From an uncultured Geobacteraceae bacterium (lineage in GTDB: Bacteria; Desulfobacterota; Desulfuromonadia; Geobacterales; Pseudopelobacteraceae): a stretch of DNA of 64,000 nucleotides. Position 1 is the first letter of the stretch. The number at the start of each line of letters is the position of its first letter. The position numbers and the translations under genes were made by a program. Shown here one piece after another: positions 18,573 through 27,918 of this stretch. Below the pieces are notes generated by a model, which saw only the letters and a program-made list of their open reading frames with translations, had not been told where the DNA came from and made no database searches. The DNA is taken from the NCBI GenBank assembly GCA_903876875.1, contig CAIRBT010000152.1, positions 1 to 64,000 on the forward strand. Reading direction: 5' to 3'.

Positions 18573-19372
18573 CATCGGGAACGGAACAGGCTTCACCGCA
18601 ACCACGTAAACGGCTTTTCGTCTCCCTGATGGGGGTAACCTGCCTGATTATGGTTGCCACTATCTTTCTCGCCTGGTGGATTCCCAACCGGGGTCTTGCC
18701 AACATCCATCCCAACCTTCCCCACATCGTCGGTGTCATCATGGTCATCCTTTCCGGTGCGGCCATGCTCGGCACCGGCCTGTTGGTACTGACCACCGCCA
18801 TCGGAAAAGATCTGGTCATGACCCGCTTCATGCGACTGGTGGTAATCAAGTTTTTACTGCCGGTGATCGAACTGGTGGGGAGGGTGATCGGCATCGACAA
18901 GGATCGCATCAGGCAATCGTTTGTTGCCATGAACAACAGCCTGGTACTTTCACAACGGATGAAGGCGCCACCGGAGCGCATTTTGGTGCTGCTTCCCCAC
19001 TGCATTCAGTTTGCCGAGTGCGAAATAAAGGTGACCGGCGATATTAACAAATGTGTTCAGTGTGGACGCTGCACCATCAAAGAGCTGGTTGACATCGGGG
19101 TTGCCTACGCAGTGGATATTTCGGTGGCGACCGGTGGGACTTTGGCTCGCAAGGTCATCGTGGAAAAACAGCCAAAGCTGGTGCTGGCCGTGGCCTGTGA
19201 ACGGGATCTGACCGCGGGAATCAAGGACTGTTACCCGCTGCCGGTTATCGGCATTCTTAATGAACGTCCCTTGGGGCCCTGCTTCAATACGATCGTTGAC
19301 ATACAAAAAATCGAGGCGGCCTTACGGCTGGTCATTCACCACAGTGAATGCCAGACGAAGACCGCCCCGTAA
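18569..19372 (+). CDS. DUF116 family membrane protein with cysteine cluster
   Basis: A 267-residue protein starting at a GTG that overlaps the fmt stop. Two hydrophobic segments lie near residues 18-38 and 52-77. A soluble part follows with a cysteine-rich stretch (LLPHC, then CEIKV, then KCVQCGRC) suggestive of an iron-sulfur or zinc site. The family is a conserved companion of def-fmt in Geobacter-like bacteria; its biochemical function is not established. The arrangement suggests a housekeeping role coupled to translation genes, but that is inference. Confidence 0.85.
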   Translation: MTSGTEQASPQPRKRLFVSLMGVTCLIMVATIFLAWWIPNRGLANIHPNLPHIVGVIMVILSGAAMLGTGLLVLTTAIGKDLVMTRFMRLVVIKFLLPVIELVGRVIGIDKDRIRQSFVAMNNSLVLSQRMKAPPERILVLLPHCIQFAECEIKVTGDINKCVQCGRCTIKELVDIGVAYAVDISVATGGTLARKVIVEKQPKLVLAVACERDLTAGIKDCYPLPVIGILNERPLGPCFNTIVDIQKIEAALRLVIHHSECQTKTAP

Positions 19373-19402
19373 ACCTTCTCTCAAACTTTTCCCGACCGAC
19401 AA

Positions 19403-20593
19403 CTACCTGGCAGCAACCGCCTCTGCAGCAGCACGGCCAAGTGCTTCACACTGTTCAAGCACTTCCGGTTTCGGAGTAAACAGCGTCCGAACCGTATCGG
19501 CGACCATCTTGAAACCAAGACTCTTGAGCCGATCTTCCGCCATTTTACACGCCTCACCACTCCAGCCATAACTACCGTAGACACCGGCAAGATTGGTCTT
19601 GAGCTTCACGGTGCTGAGATATGCCAACACATCCCACATCGGCTTGGCAATATCCCGGTTAAAGGTTGGAATACCAAAGAGCAGGGCGTCGGCCTCTTCC
19701 ATCAGATTACGCAACTCACTGGCATTTAAACTATTAATATGAAAGCTGATAACCTCTATGCCGTCATGGGCAGCCCCCCGGGCAACGGCCTGGGCCATTT
19801 TTTCCGTGCTGCCATGGGGAGACAGAAACAGGGAAACGATTTTTTTACCCTGTGAGGTCGGCTTGCTCCAGTTTTCAAACTGCTGGATAACCTTCCAGGG
19901 ATCCTGCCTGATAATGGGCCCGTGACTCGGACAGATCATGTCGATCACGTCATGGCGGATTTTCTCCACTGCGGCAAGCACCTTGTCCTTGAAGGGGCGG
20001 AAAATGCAGTCAAAGTAAAAATGACGGGCCGAGGTAAAATCATCGACTTCATCATTGAAGATATGTCCGGTCTGCCAGTAATGGGCCGCAAAGGCGTCGC
20101 AGGTAAAAAGGATGTGATCCTCTTCGAGGCGGGTAAACATGGTGTCGGGCCAATGGAGGAACGGTGCGGTAATAAAGCGAAGGGTACGCCCCCCCAGAGC
20201 CAGGGTGTCACCATCCTTGACGGTCACACAGTTAATCGGCTTGTGCAGTATGTTGGTCAGGAAGTTTTTAGCTCCGATAGAGCAGTAGACCACCGCCTGG
20301 GGAGCCTGCTCCAGCAGATAGAGCAGTGAGCCGGAATGATCATGCTCTGTATGGTTAATCACGATATAGTCGATGGTTTTCGGATCGACCAGAGATCTGA
20401 CCTTATCCATATACTCGTCAACAAATTTTTCTTCCACCGTGTCGATGAGTACGGTTTTTTCCGTTCCCTTCAGCAGATATGCATTGTAGCTGGTGCCATG
20501 CTCCGTCGGAAACAGGTCATCAAATACCCGCAAATCCGGGTCTTCCGAGCCGATCCAGTGGAGTCCGTTCTTTATTTCTATCGGTCCAAGCAT
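19403..20593 (-). CDS. Flavodiiron protein (FprA-type O2/NO reductase)
   Basis: A 396-residue protein. The N-terminal metallo-beta-lactamase-like domain carries the diiron ligands in HTEHDH (His81, Glu83, Asp85, His86) plus later conserved histidines. The C-terminal flavodoxin domain starts near residue 250 with the FMN-binding SPHGSTEKMA loop. Such enzymes reduce O2 to water or NO to N2O in the cytoplasm of anaerobes, fed by rubredoxin or a similar donor. No rubredoxin gene is adjacent. AAGGAG precedes the start. It faces the DUF116 gene with only 30 bp between stops and lies downstream of a chemoreceptor gene. Confidence 0.93.
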   Translation of the reverse strand: MLGPIEIKNGLHWIGSEDPDLRVFDDLFPTEHGTSYNAYLLKGTEKTVLIDTVEEKFVDEYMDKVRSLVDPKTIDYIVINHTEHDHSGSLLYLLEQAPQAVVYCSIGAKNFLTNILHKPINCVTVKDGDTLALGGRTLRFITAPFLHWPDTMFTRLEEDHILFTCDAFAAHYWQTGHIFNDEVDDFTSARHFYFDCIFRPFKDKVLAAVEKIRHDVIDMICPSHGPIIRQDPWKVIQQFENWSKPTSQGKKIVSLFLSPHGSTEKMAQAVARGAAHDGIEVISFHINSLNASELRNLMEEADALLFGIPTFNRDIAKPMWDVLAYLSTVKLKTNLAGVYGSYGWSGEACKMAEDRLKSLGFKMVADTVRTLFTPKPEVLEQCEALGRAAAEAVAAR

Positions 20594-20657
20594 AATTCAG
20601 TACTCTCCTTTTTTCCGTGCAGCGTTCCACATCTTTGAGGCGGCTACATCTGATAAA

Positions 20658-20688
20658 CCGTGCCAATATACCAGAAATCATGGCACGG
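20658..20688 (-). terminator. Hairpin after the chemoreceptor gene
   Basis: An 8-bp perfect inverted repeat (CCGTGCCA / TGGCACGG) with a 15-nt loop lies 26 bp past the chemoreceptor stop. On the minus strand it is followed by TTTATC. The weak U-tract makes termination uncertain. Confidence 0.5.
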
Positions 20689-20713
20689 ATACAAGATACA
20701 ATTGGCGGTTCCA

Positions 20714-22327
20714 CTACACCCTGAACTGCCTGACCACCGCCTGAAGCTCGTCGGCACTGTTGCGCAGCTGCTCTGCCGAACGTGCCGAATGGGTAGCTCC
20801 GGTGGCGGTCTCATGAATTACTTCCGTAATGTGATACATTTTGCGTGATATTTCATCGGTTGTTGAGGTCTGTTGCTCGGCCGCTGTAGCGATTTGACTG
20901 ACCTGCATGGCAACTTCGTTCACGTAGGCGAGAATCGTCTGCAGCGCATCACCGGAACGGGCAGCCTCCTGTTTTCCTGATTCAACCTGACGTCCCCCCT
21001 GAACCATGACCGCAACGGCTCCCTGGGTCTCGGTCTGGATATTCTTGATCATTTCGCCAATTTCTCTGGTGGCACGGGTGGTCCGCTCCGCAAGTGCCCG
21101 GACCTCATCGGCAACCACCGCAAAGCCCCTCCCCTGTTCTCCGGCCCGTGCCGCTTCAATGGCAGCGTTGAGAGCCAACAGATTGGTCTGATCGGCGATA
21201 TCTTCGATGGTGCCGATTATGGCACCGATCTGATCACTGCGCGCCCCCAGACTTTCCACCGTTTGGGAAGACTCCTGCACCCGATCCGCAATCTGCCCCA
21301 TCACCAGCACCGTTTTGGCAACTACGCCTGAACCGTCGGAGGCGGCCTGTGACGTACGCTGTGCCCCTTCTGCGGCCAACTGGCAATTCCGGGCAATATC
21401 TCCCGATGTGGCGGCCATCTCTTCCCCCGCCGTGGCGATTGCTCCCGATTCGTCTGCCACCTCCTCCGCACCACGTGCCATCTGTTCGGATATGGCGGCC
21501 AACTGAACCGATTCCGTTGAGACCCGGGCAGCGGCATCGGAAATATTGACGATAATTTTCCTCAGGGACTCAACCAGGGTGTTGACCATACTGTTAACCT
21601 GGGCGATCTCGTCGTTGCCGTCGGAAGCAAATGTTTTGCTCAGGTCACCGGTTGCCAGACAACCGATTGCCTCGATTATCAACTGCAATTTCCGCACAAT
21701 CATGTTGCGGAGCAGGAACATTATGACAATGACAACGAGCCCCAGCATCGCTGCCCCGGCACCACTGTAACTAACCTTCGTGTTAAGCAGCGTAATATCG
21801 CCATCAATCCCCTTCATCTCGGCACGACCCCGGGCCCGGCTCTTATCAGCCGTATACGCCGCCGCATTGATAACCCGGTCACACGCCTTGTCATACTCCT
21901 CCATGACAAGATTACCCGCCTGGGGACTGACGGCATAGCCATCAAACATGCGAGTGCCGGTTTGCCACATCACCGGCAACCCCTGCTGAATCTCTTTCAG
22001 CTTGGCGATCTGTTCCGGATCATGACCCGGCATCTCAAGCAGACGGTTAACCAGTGCCTGTGCTTTGTCGTAGGCTGTTTTAGCTTCCTGATTAATAGAT
22101 TTCAGCTCCCTGGTCAGGGAGGCATCCGTCATGAACTGCCAGATATTTGCCACCTGAATCTGCAGATCCTGGGTAAAACCGATTTCATCCTGCAAGGCTT
22201 CATAGGTGACAAGATCGGCTTTAACATCTTTCAGATCCCGGGTGGTCATAAAGGGAATGGCGATTGACATCACAACCATCACACAGATCATCCCCAACGC
22301 CAGTAACATTTTCTTTGAAATAGTCAT
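20714..22327 (-). CDS. Methyl-accepting chemotaxis protein
   Basis: A 537-residue chemoreceptor. I chose the ATG at 22327, preceded by GGGAGGTACC, over an upstream in-frame start at 22357. Order: TM1 (near 6-26), a periplasmic four-helix-bundle-type sensor of about 170 residues, TM2 (near 185-205), HAMP, and a cytoplasmic coiled coil with the conserved hairpin tip ([19 protein letters not shown]). No PAS or haem-binding motif is evident, so the ligand is unknown. The C-terminus lacks a CheR-tethering pentapeptide. It is in the same direction as the flavodiiron gene downstream, but a hairpin separates them. Confidence 0.93.
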   Translation of the reverse strand: MTISKKMLLALGMICVMVVMSIAIPFMTTRDLKDVKADLVTYEALQDEIGFTQDLQIQVANIWQFMTDASLTRELKSINQEAKTAYDKAQALVNRLLEMPGHDPEQIAKLKEIQQGLPVMWQTGTRMFDGYAVSPQAGNLVMEEYDKACDRVINAAAYTADKSRARGRAEMKGIDGDITLLNTKVSYSGAGAAMLGLVVIVIMFLLRNMIVRKLQLIIEAIGCLATGDLSKTFASDGNDEIAQVNSMVNTLVESLRKIIVNISDAAARVSTESVQLAAISEQMARGAEEVADESGAIATAGEEMAATSGDIARNCQLAAEGAQRTSQAASDGSGVVAKTVLVMGQIADRVQESSQTVESLGARSDQIGAIIGTIEDIADQTNLLALNAAIEAARAGEQGRGFAVVADEVRALAERTTRATREIGEMIKNIQTETQGAVAVMVQGGRQVESGKQEAARSGDALQTILAYVNEVAMQVSQIATAAEQQTSTTDEISRKMYHITEVIHETATGATHSARSAEQLRNSADELQAVVRQFRV

Positions 22328-22650
22328 GGTACCTCCCTGTACATTACATATATTCACTACTGCAAAATCGACTCCACAATGATCAGCTTTTTTATTTCAG
22401 GTAGTCACACATACCGAACGGCTTCAAATGTCTGAATTCTAATGTATTGTACCTTAATTTACCAGATTAATATGTATGTGTGAGAGGGAGGGGCTGATTA
22501 AAAAGAGGTCATCACCACAGCAAAGTGCCTTACCGGCAGGCATCCCCGATAACAATCACTTTTTCACGGCATTTCTGTAGCTCCTCGTTGTTACGAAATG
22601 ACGGTTGGTGTAAAATGTCCCATCGGGTACCCTGGTTTTTTTGATCTCCG
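22328..22650. other. Intergenic region upstream of the chemoreceptor gene
   Basis: This 323-bp gap separates the end of the M16 peptidase operon from the chemoreceptor gene, both on the minus strand. It is AT-rich at 22360-22480 and should hold the chemoreceptor promoter. I saw no sigma28-like promoter, no strong terminator and no credible small gene. Confidence 0.5.
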
Positions 22651-24078
22651 TTACGGCTTGGGAACAACCAATGTAAGATCCAACTGCCGCGCCGTGCCGA
22701 GTGTTGCAAGCGGCTGGTCAAATGTATCTGCATTGCCAATGACGACCACTTTGAAGGCGTCAGGATGCAGATAGGTTTTGGCTGCTTTTAGAATGTCGGC
22801 CCGGGTGACCATGGCGATGTTATTACGATACTGTTCCAGATAGTGCTCCGGGTAGCCGTAAAACTCAAGACGAGCCCGCTGACTGACAATGGTTGCGGGG
22901 CTGGTAAAGCCGAACATAAAGGAGTTTATCAGATATTCCCGCGCCCCGTTCAGCTCCTCTTCGGTGACCGGTGATGTGGTTATCTCCGAAATGATCTTCT
23001 TCATCAGTGACACGGTCTTGATGGTGGATTCGGCCTTGGTCTCGGTTTCGGCAATAAAGGTGCCGGTAAAGTGCCGCCCGATGTCGAAATGGCTCCCCAC
23101 ACTGTAGGCCAACCCCTGATTGGTTCGTACCTCCATGGTTAACCGGGAGGTGAAGCTCCCCCCCAGGATGTAGTCCAGCATACGTACGGCGTAAATGTCG
23201 GGGGAATCTTTGGTTAGGCCAAGGTGACCCATGCGGATGACCGTCTGGCTGACGTCCTTCCTGCCGTACAACAGCTCTTCCTTGAAGACCTGTTGTGGCT
23301 GGGGAATTACGGGACGCCGGGACGTGGCCGACTTTTTTCCCCCTTTGAACAGCCGGTTCAGTTCCTTAAGCACCTCTCCCCGCTCAAAATCCCCTGAAAC
23401 AGTGAGAATCATCGTGTCAAAACGGAAATAGCTGCGATGGAAATCGACCACATCCTGGCGACTGATGCTGTTCAGTGAATCAAAAGTAACCGTGCTGCCG
23501 AGGGGATGGCCGGAGTAAAGTGCCCGGGTAATTTCCCGCTCGGCAATTTCTTTCGGATCGTCATTCTGACGACGCAGTGCCTCAATGGCGTGCTTACGGG
23601 CAATTTCGACCCGTTTTTCCCTAAAGTCGGGGCGGAGCAGCACGTCCGAGAAAAGTTGCAGTGAACGGCTGAAGTTTTTACGAAGGGTGGTCAATGAAAC
23701 CGTGCCCATATCATTGCCGATGGAGCTTTCCACGGCAGAGGCCATGAATTCAAGTTCATCGTCAAGTGCTTCCGGTGCGGTTCCTGCCGCCCCCCCACTG
23801 CGCATAACCGAACCAACCAGGGAGGCGAGTCCCGCCTTTGTCGCCGGCTCGGAGACCTTCCCCACATGGACCATGGCTGACATGGTAATGATCGGCAATT
23901 CGCTGTCCCGAAGCAGATAGACCGGCATGCCGCAGTCAAGCAGCACCCTTTCTGCGGTGGGAATTTGAAAATCAAGGGGGGGGAAGGTCATGGTCCGCGG
24001 ATTGGCCGGTGCCGGTACCCCCCCGAAGGCGGTCGTTATTGAAAGCAGGAGACAAAAGACGCTGATGAATAGTTTCAT
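22651..24078 (-). CDS. M16 family peptidase-like protein, inactive-type subunit
   Basis: A 475-residue protein with an N-terminal signal peptide (MKLFISVFCLLLSITTAFG), so exported. It has the two-lobed M16 fold, with later conserved stretches such as GSFTSRLTMEVRTNQGLAYSVGS. Where an active M16 enzyme has HxxEH, this protein reads GLASLVGSVMRSGG; the zinc ligands are missing. It is therefore the non-catalytic partner typical of paired M16B proteases. Its start overlaps the stop of the HxxEH-bearing paralogue upstream by 4 bp, consistent with an obligate heterodimer. Confidence 0.9.
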   Translation of the reverse strand: MKLFISVFCLLLSITTAFGGVPAPANPRTMTFPPLDFQIPTAERVLLDCGMPVYLLRDSELPIITMSAMVHVGKVSEPATKAGLASLVGSVMRSGGAAGTAPEALDDELEFMASAVESSIGNDMGTVSLTTLRKNFSRSLQLFSDVLLRPDFREKRVEIARKHAIEALRRQNDDPKEIAEREITRALYSGHPLGSTVTFDSLNSISRQDVVDFHRSYFRFDTMILTVSGDFERGEVLKELNRLFKGGKKSATSRRPVIPQPQQVFKEELLYGRKDVSQTVIRMGHLGLTKDSPDIYAVRMLDYILGGSFTSRLTMEVRTNQGLAYSVGSHFDIGRHFTGTFIAETETKAESTIKTVSLMKKIISEITTSPVTEEELNGAREYLINSFMFGFTSPATIVSQRARLEFYGYPEHYLEQYRNNIAMVTRADILKAAKTYLHPDAFKVVVIGNADTFDQPLATLGTARQLDLTLVVPKP

Positions 24079-25559
24079 TTGTTATCCCCCTTTTTTGAGA
24101 TGGTGCCGACAAGGCGGTTTTCTCTGGTAAAGTAGGTCGCAGCAACCCGCTGGATATCCGCCGGGGTTACCGTGGCTATGATGCCTCGTTGTTTGACCAT
24201 ATACCGCCAGCTGCCGGTGGTTGCTTCATATTCGGTGAGATTTCGCGCCAAGCCGCCGTTGGTGCCCATGCGGCGAGCCTCTTCATATTCCATTTTATTG
24301 AGAATCCGCTGTAGATCCCGTGCAGCAACCGGCACCGTTTTTAATAGCTCAAGCTCTGCCAGAATGGCCGCCTCAACTTCGGCGATGGTGTGGGGAGAAC
24401 GTGTATTGGCATTTATCACGAAGAGGTTCGGGTAGAGATGGCCCGGTGCATCAAATACGCCGATCTCTGACGTGAGTTGCTGCTCCACCACCAGTTTTTT
24501 GTGAAAACGGGAGGTGCGGCCGGTGCCGAGAATCATGGTAATAACATCAAACACATAATCGTCCGGCGTGCCGATGGCCGGTTTATGGAAGCCCACGATG
24601 AGGGACGGCTCGGCATCGGCCACCAGCTCAATGCGTCGTTCTCCCCCCTGTGGCGGTTCAAGGGCGGTCACCGGCAGCGGCTCCTTACCCGGCACAATCC
24701 CCCCGAAATAGCGTTCCACCAGGGCGATGGTTCGTGTGGCGTCGATATCACCGACAATGGCAACAATGGCGTTGTTGGGGGCGTAATAGTTGTGAAGGAA
24801 CTGCTCGGCCTTGGTTCTGGTGAGGTTTTCAATGTCGGACATCCAGCCGATGGTCGGCTGACCATAGGGGTGAGTCAGGAAACTGGCGGCAAGAAAAGTC
24901 TCCCAGAGTTTGCTTTCCGGATCGGCTTCATAGGATCTGCGCCGTTCTTCCATAACCACGGAGCGTTCCGTGTAAAATTCGCGGAGTACGGGATTACGGA
25001 GCCGATCCGATTCAATGGCTGCCCAGAGTTCGAGTTTGTTGGCTGGCAGATTGATCAGATAGGTGGTGCCATCCCGGCTGGTAAAGGCGTTATAGCCGGT
25101 GCCGCCATGCTTTGAGTAAAGTTCGAAGAATTCATCTTTGACCACATATTTTGACGCAGCGGCCTCCAGGGTGACCAACTGTTTTTCCAGAGCGGCTATT
25201 TTTGGCGTATTACCCGGTGTGTGCCGCGCTTTCTCGGCAATCAACTGTATACCCACCGCTTCGATGGCATCTAGAATGGGCTTCTCGGCGGCATAATCCC
25301 GCGTGCCCAGGGTGGTGGTGCCCTTGAAAAGCATATGCTCCAGCAGGTGGGCGATGCCCCGCTCATCGCTTCGCTCATTAACGCTGCCGACCCGGAAACG
25401 GATCCAGGCCGACACGGTTGGTGAGGTATGACGTTCCACCAACAGCAGCTTCATACCGTTCTTCAGGGTGTGCTCGACAACTTTTTCTTCAAGTGTGGCG
25501 GCTCGAAGCGGCGCAACCGATGCCGCCACCAGCAGACATATACCGAGAATCCACTTCAT
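24075..25559 (-). CDS. M16 family zinc metalloprotease, catalytic subunit
   Basis: A 494-residue periplasmic protease with a signal peptide (MKWILGICLLVAASVAPLRA). The inverted zinc motif HLLEH is present in RGIAHLLEHMLFKGT. A charged insertion (about residues 85-140) lies between the motif and the more distal conserved YNAFTSRDGTTYL region. It overlaps the inactive paralogue downstream and follows mlaD by about 12 bp, so it belongs to the lon-mla operon. Likely role is cleanup of misfolded or signal-like peptides in the envelope, inferred from family and context. Confidence 0.92.
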   Translation of the reverse strand: MKWILGICLLVAASVAPLRAATLEEKVVEHTLKNGMKLLLVERHTSPTVSAWIRFRVGSVNERSDERGIAHLLEHMLFKGTTTLGTRDYAAEKPILDAIEAVGIQLIAEKARHTPGNTPKIAALEKQLVTLEAAASKYVVKDEFFELYSKHGGTGYNAFTSRDGTTYLINLPANKLELWAAIESDRLRNPVLREFYTERSVVMEERRRSYEADPESKLWETFLAASFLTHPYGQPTIGWMSDIENLTRTKAEQFLHNYYAPNNAIVAIVGDIDATRTIALVERYFGGIVPGKEPLPVTALEPPQGGERRIELVADAEPSLIVGFHKPAIGTPDDYVFDVITMILGTGRTSRFHKKLVVEQQLTSEIGVFDAPGHLYPNLFVINANTRSPHTIAEVEAAILAELELLKTVPVAARDLQRILNKMEYEEARRMGTNGGLARNLTEYEATTGSWRYMVKQRGIIATVTPADIQRVAATYFTRENRLVGTISKKGDNK

Positions 25560-25571
25560 GGTGACAAACTC

Positions 25572-26654
25572 CTAGAACACGGAAAATTTAATGTATTTTT
25601 TAGGATCCTTCTTGATGTCCTTGACCAGTGCATCCATGTTATCGACCATACTGTTCAGTTTTTCATACAGGGCACCATCGGAAACCAGCTTTCCGGCAGT
25701 TCCCTCCCCCCCCTTTACCTGGGAGGTGAGCTTTTCGATGTCGCTGAGGGAGCGCTCCGCTTTGGTAAGCAGCGACATCCCCTTGTCATAAAACTCCCGA
25801 TCATTGAGGAGCATACCGATGGTGCCGTCTTTTGCCAGGATACGCCGGTTCAGATCCCGCACATCATCGGCCGCCTGGGTACTTTTGTCGGTCAATGCCG
25901 TTAATTTGGTGAAGAGCGATTTGTCATAGATCAGACGGTTCAGGGTGCCATCGGCCTCCTGTATGTCCTGAAGGGTCTGGTCGGCTTTGGTGAGGATACC
26001 GATGAGCCGGTTATACGGTTCCGGATCCCGGTTCAACCTGCCAAGGGTGCCATTGCCCCGGTTGATGGTCACAATCAAATCTTTCATTTCCGTGGTGAGT
26101 TGGGAAAGGGTGCGGTAGAGGCTTTCGTCTTTATTCAGCTTGCCCAGGGTACCTTTCCCCTGTTGGATATTGTCAATAATCGAATTAACTTTATCAAAGG
26201 AGTCCCCCGCCTTTTGAATGACATCGTCGAGTTTGGCGGTCGGTGACCCACGCAGTTGAAGGGGTGGTGTGGCTGAGTAGGACCGGGACGGGAGGATGTC
26301 GATGTATTTTTCCCCCATGAGCCCCCTGGTTTTAATGGTTATTTTTGAGTCTGTACCGATCTTTTTCATGGCTTCGGTATCCACCTGAATCTCAATAGTC
26401 ACCTCATTGCTGGTTTCCGGGTGGGCAAAATAGATCGTGTTGACCAGACCCACATCAACGCCGGCCAGCCAAACCGGTGCCCCCACCTTCAGGCCGACCA
26501 CGTCATTCATGACAATACTCATGGTGCCTTTGGTGACAAACATCTTGGTTTTCTGCCCCATTAAGAGGACTCCACCGGCAAAAAAGAGCAGAGCCAGCAG
26601 GATAAAGACACCTCCCCGCACTTGAGCCCAACCGATCTGATTACTTCGATTCAT
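25572..26654 (-). CDS. mlaD: MlaD-like MCE-domain lipid transport protein
   Basis: A 360-residue protein. I chose the ATG at 26654, preceded by AGGTGG, over a start at 26693. One N-terminal membrane segment (RGGVFILLALLFFAGGVLLMG) anchors the protein. The MCE/MlaD barrel follows (VGLKVGAPVWLAGVDVG). The long C-terminal part contains about five repeats of the form GTLGKLNKDESLY separated by helical segments, longer than in E. coli MlaD. It would be the periplasmic lipid-binding part of a Mla transporter with the MlaE and MlaF genes next to it. Confidence 0.9.
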   Translation of the reverse strand: MNRSNQIGWAQVRGGVFILLALLFFAGGVLLMGQKTKMFVTKGTMSIVMNDVVGLKVGAPVWLAGVDVGLVNTIYFAHPETSNEVTIEIQVDTEAMKKIGTDSKITIKTRGLMGEKYIDILPSRSYSATPPLQLRGSPTAKLDDVIQKAGDSFDKVNSIIDNIQQGKGTLGKLNKDESLYRTLSQLTTEMKDLIVTINRGNGTLGRLNRDPEPYNRLIGILTKADQTLQDIQEADGTLNRLIYDKSLFTKLTALTDKSTQAADDVRDLNRRILAKDGTIGMLLNDREFYDKGMSLLTKAERSLSDIEKLTSQVKGGEGTAGKLVSDGALYEKLNSMVDNMDALVKDIKKDPKKYIKFSVF

Positions 26655-26685
26655 ACGATTCCACCTGTTATGCGTTGTAGTGTCG

Positions 26686-27438
26686 TCAAACAAAGAGCGA
26701 CCGGTCGGTCGGCTCCAGAAATTCCCGTACTTCCGGAATGGTACTGTGCTTCATTTCCTCTTCGCTCCCCTCAAAAAGCATCTGCGCCTTATGGAGAAAG
26801 GTAAAACGCTGGGAGGTGGCAAAAGCCGTGGCAAGATCGTGGGTCACCATGAGGGTGGTTTTCCCTTCGGCCTGGAGGCGCTGCATCAGATTGCAGATGT
26901 TGTACACGCCGATCGGATCCAGTCCGGTGGTCGGCTCGTCAAAAAAAATATAGTCCGGATCCGCGGCCAGGGCGCGGGCGATGGCCACCCGTTTTTTCAT
27001 ACCACCGGAAAGTTCCGCCGGAAACAGGTTCAGTGCTGCCTCAACGCCGACAAAACGGAGCTTTTCCCGCACGATGCGGCCAATTTCCGCGTGGGACAGC
27101 ACCCCTTCCTCAAAGAGCCGGTAGCCAACGTTTTCACCGACCGACATGGAATCAAAGAGTGCCCCCCCCTGAAAGACGATGGCGATCCGTTTCCGCTGTT
27201 CCCGGAAACGGGATTCGGGAAGGCCGGTGATGCAGAGATCACCGATATGTACCGAACCGGAATCCGGTTCCAAAAGGCCAAGCAGCAGTTTAAGTATGGT
27301 GGTTTTACCGGCACCGCTCACCCCTAAAATAGTGCGATTTACCCCCCGTTCAAGGTGAAAATCGAAATCCTGCAGGATGGTACGGCCACCGACAGAGTAG
27401 CATAATTTTTCCATTCGGAGCGAGCCATGGCCGGTCAT
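26686..27438 (-). CDS. mlaF: Mla-type ABC transporter ATPase
   Basis: About 250 residues from the ATG at 27438, which overlaps the stop of the EVE gene (ATGA); another possible start is Met at 27414. Walker A GVSGAGKTT, signature AELSGGMKKRVAIARAL and Walker B YIFFDEPTTGLD are intact. It energises phospholipid movement between inner and outer membrane together with MlaE and MlaD. The EVE-domain gene lies between it and mlaE. Confidence 0.93.
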   Translation of the reverse strand: MTGHGSLRMEKLCYSVGGRTILQDFDFHLERGVNRTILGVSGAGKTTILKLLLGLLEPDSGSVHIGDLCITGLPESRFREQRKRIAIVFQGGALFDSMSVGENVGYRLFEEGVLSHAEIGRIVREKLRFVGVEAALNLFPAELSGGMKKRVAIARALAADPDYIFFDEPTTGLDPIGVYNICNLMQRLQAEGKTTLMVTHDLATAFATSQRFTFLHKAQMLFEGSEEEMKHSTIPEVREFLEPTDRSLFV

Positions 27439-27917
27439 AAGGGGCGGATTCCCTCCGGCAAGCCACCCATAGTGAGGATAAGCTGCCACTCAAGGTCGCT
27501 GACCGGCTGGATGGAGAGGCGACTCCGTTTTACCAGCGGCATATCCCCCAGCAGTGGATTGTTCTTGATATCCCCCAAGGTCACCGGTGTTGGAAACGGT
27601 ATCCGATAACGCACATCAACCAGGTACCAGATCGGGTTGGCGGCAGAAGCCTTCGGGTCAAAATGTTCCCCCTGGGGATCCCGCGCCGTACTGTCCGGAT
27701 AACCGGCACGCACAATCTCGGCAATGCCAACCACGGCCGGTTCGGCAATGTTGCTGTGATAAAACAGCACCAGATCACCCACCACAACGGTATCCCGCAG
27801 GAAATTCCGTGCCTGAAAATTACGCACCCCGTCCCACGGCTCGGTCATCTGCGGGCGGTTGTGTAAGTCATCGAAGGAAAAACAGCCCGGTTCGGTTTTG
27901 AACAGCCAGTACGCCAT
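27435..27917 (-). CDS. EVE domain protein (PUA-like fold)
   Basis: A 160-residue protein from the ATG at 27917, starting MAYWLFKTEPGCFSFDDL, which is the hallmark start of the EVE domain. It covers the whole EVE fold (for example WDGVRNFQARNFLRD, VLFYHSN, YLVDVRYRIPF). EVE domains are related to PUA and YTH domains and are thought to bind modified nucleic acids; the physiological role is not settled. The gene is embedded between mlaE (1 bp away) and mlaF (4-bp overlap), so it is expressed with the lipid transporter. No functional link to lipid transport is known to me. Confidence 0.9.
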   Translation of the reverse strand: MAYWLFKTEPGCFSFDDLHNRPQMTEPWDGVRNFQARNFLRDTVVVGDLVLFYHSNIAEPAVVGIAEIVRAGYPDSTARDPQGEHFDPKASAANPIWYLVDVRYRIPFPTPVTLGDIKNNPLLGDMPLVKRSRLSIQPVSDLEWQLILTMGGLPEGIRPL

Positions 27918-27918
27918 A

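Noticed and set aside
24477..25115. A 212-codon plus-strand frame opposite the M16 protease
   Set aside because: Antisense shadow of a clear metalloprotease gene; no ribosome site.
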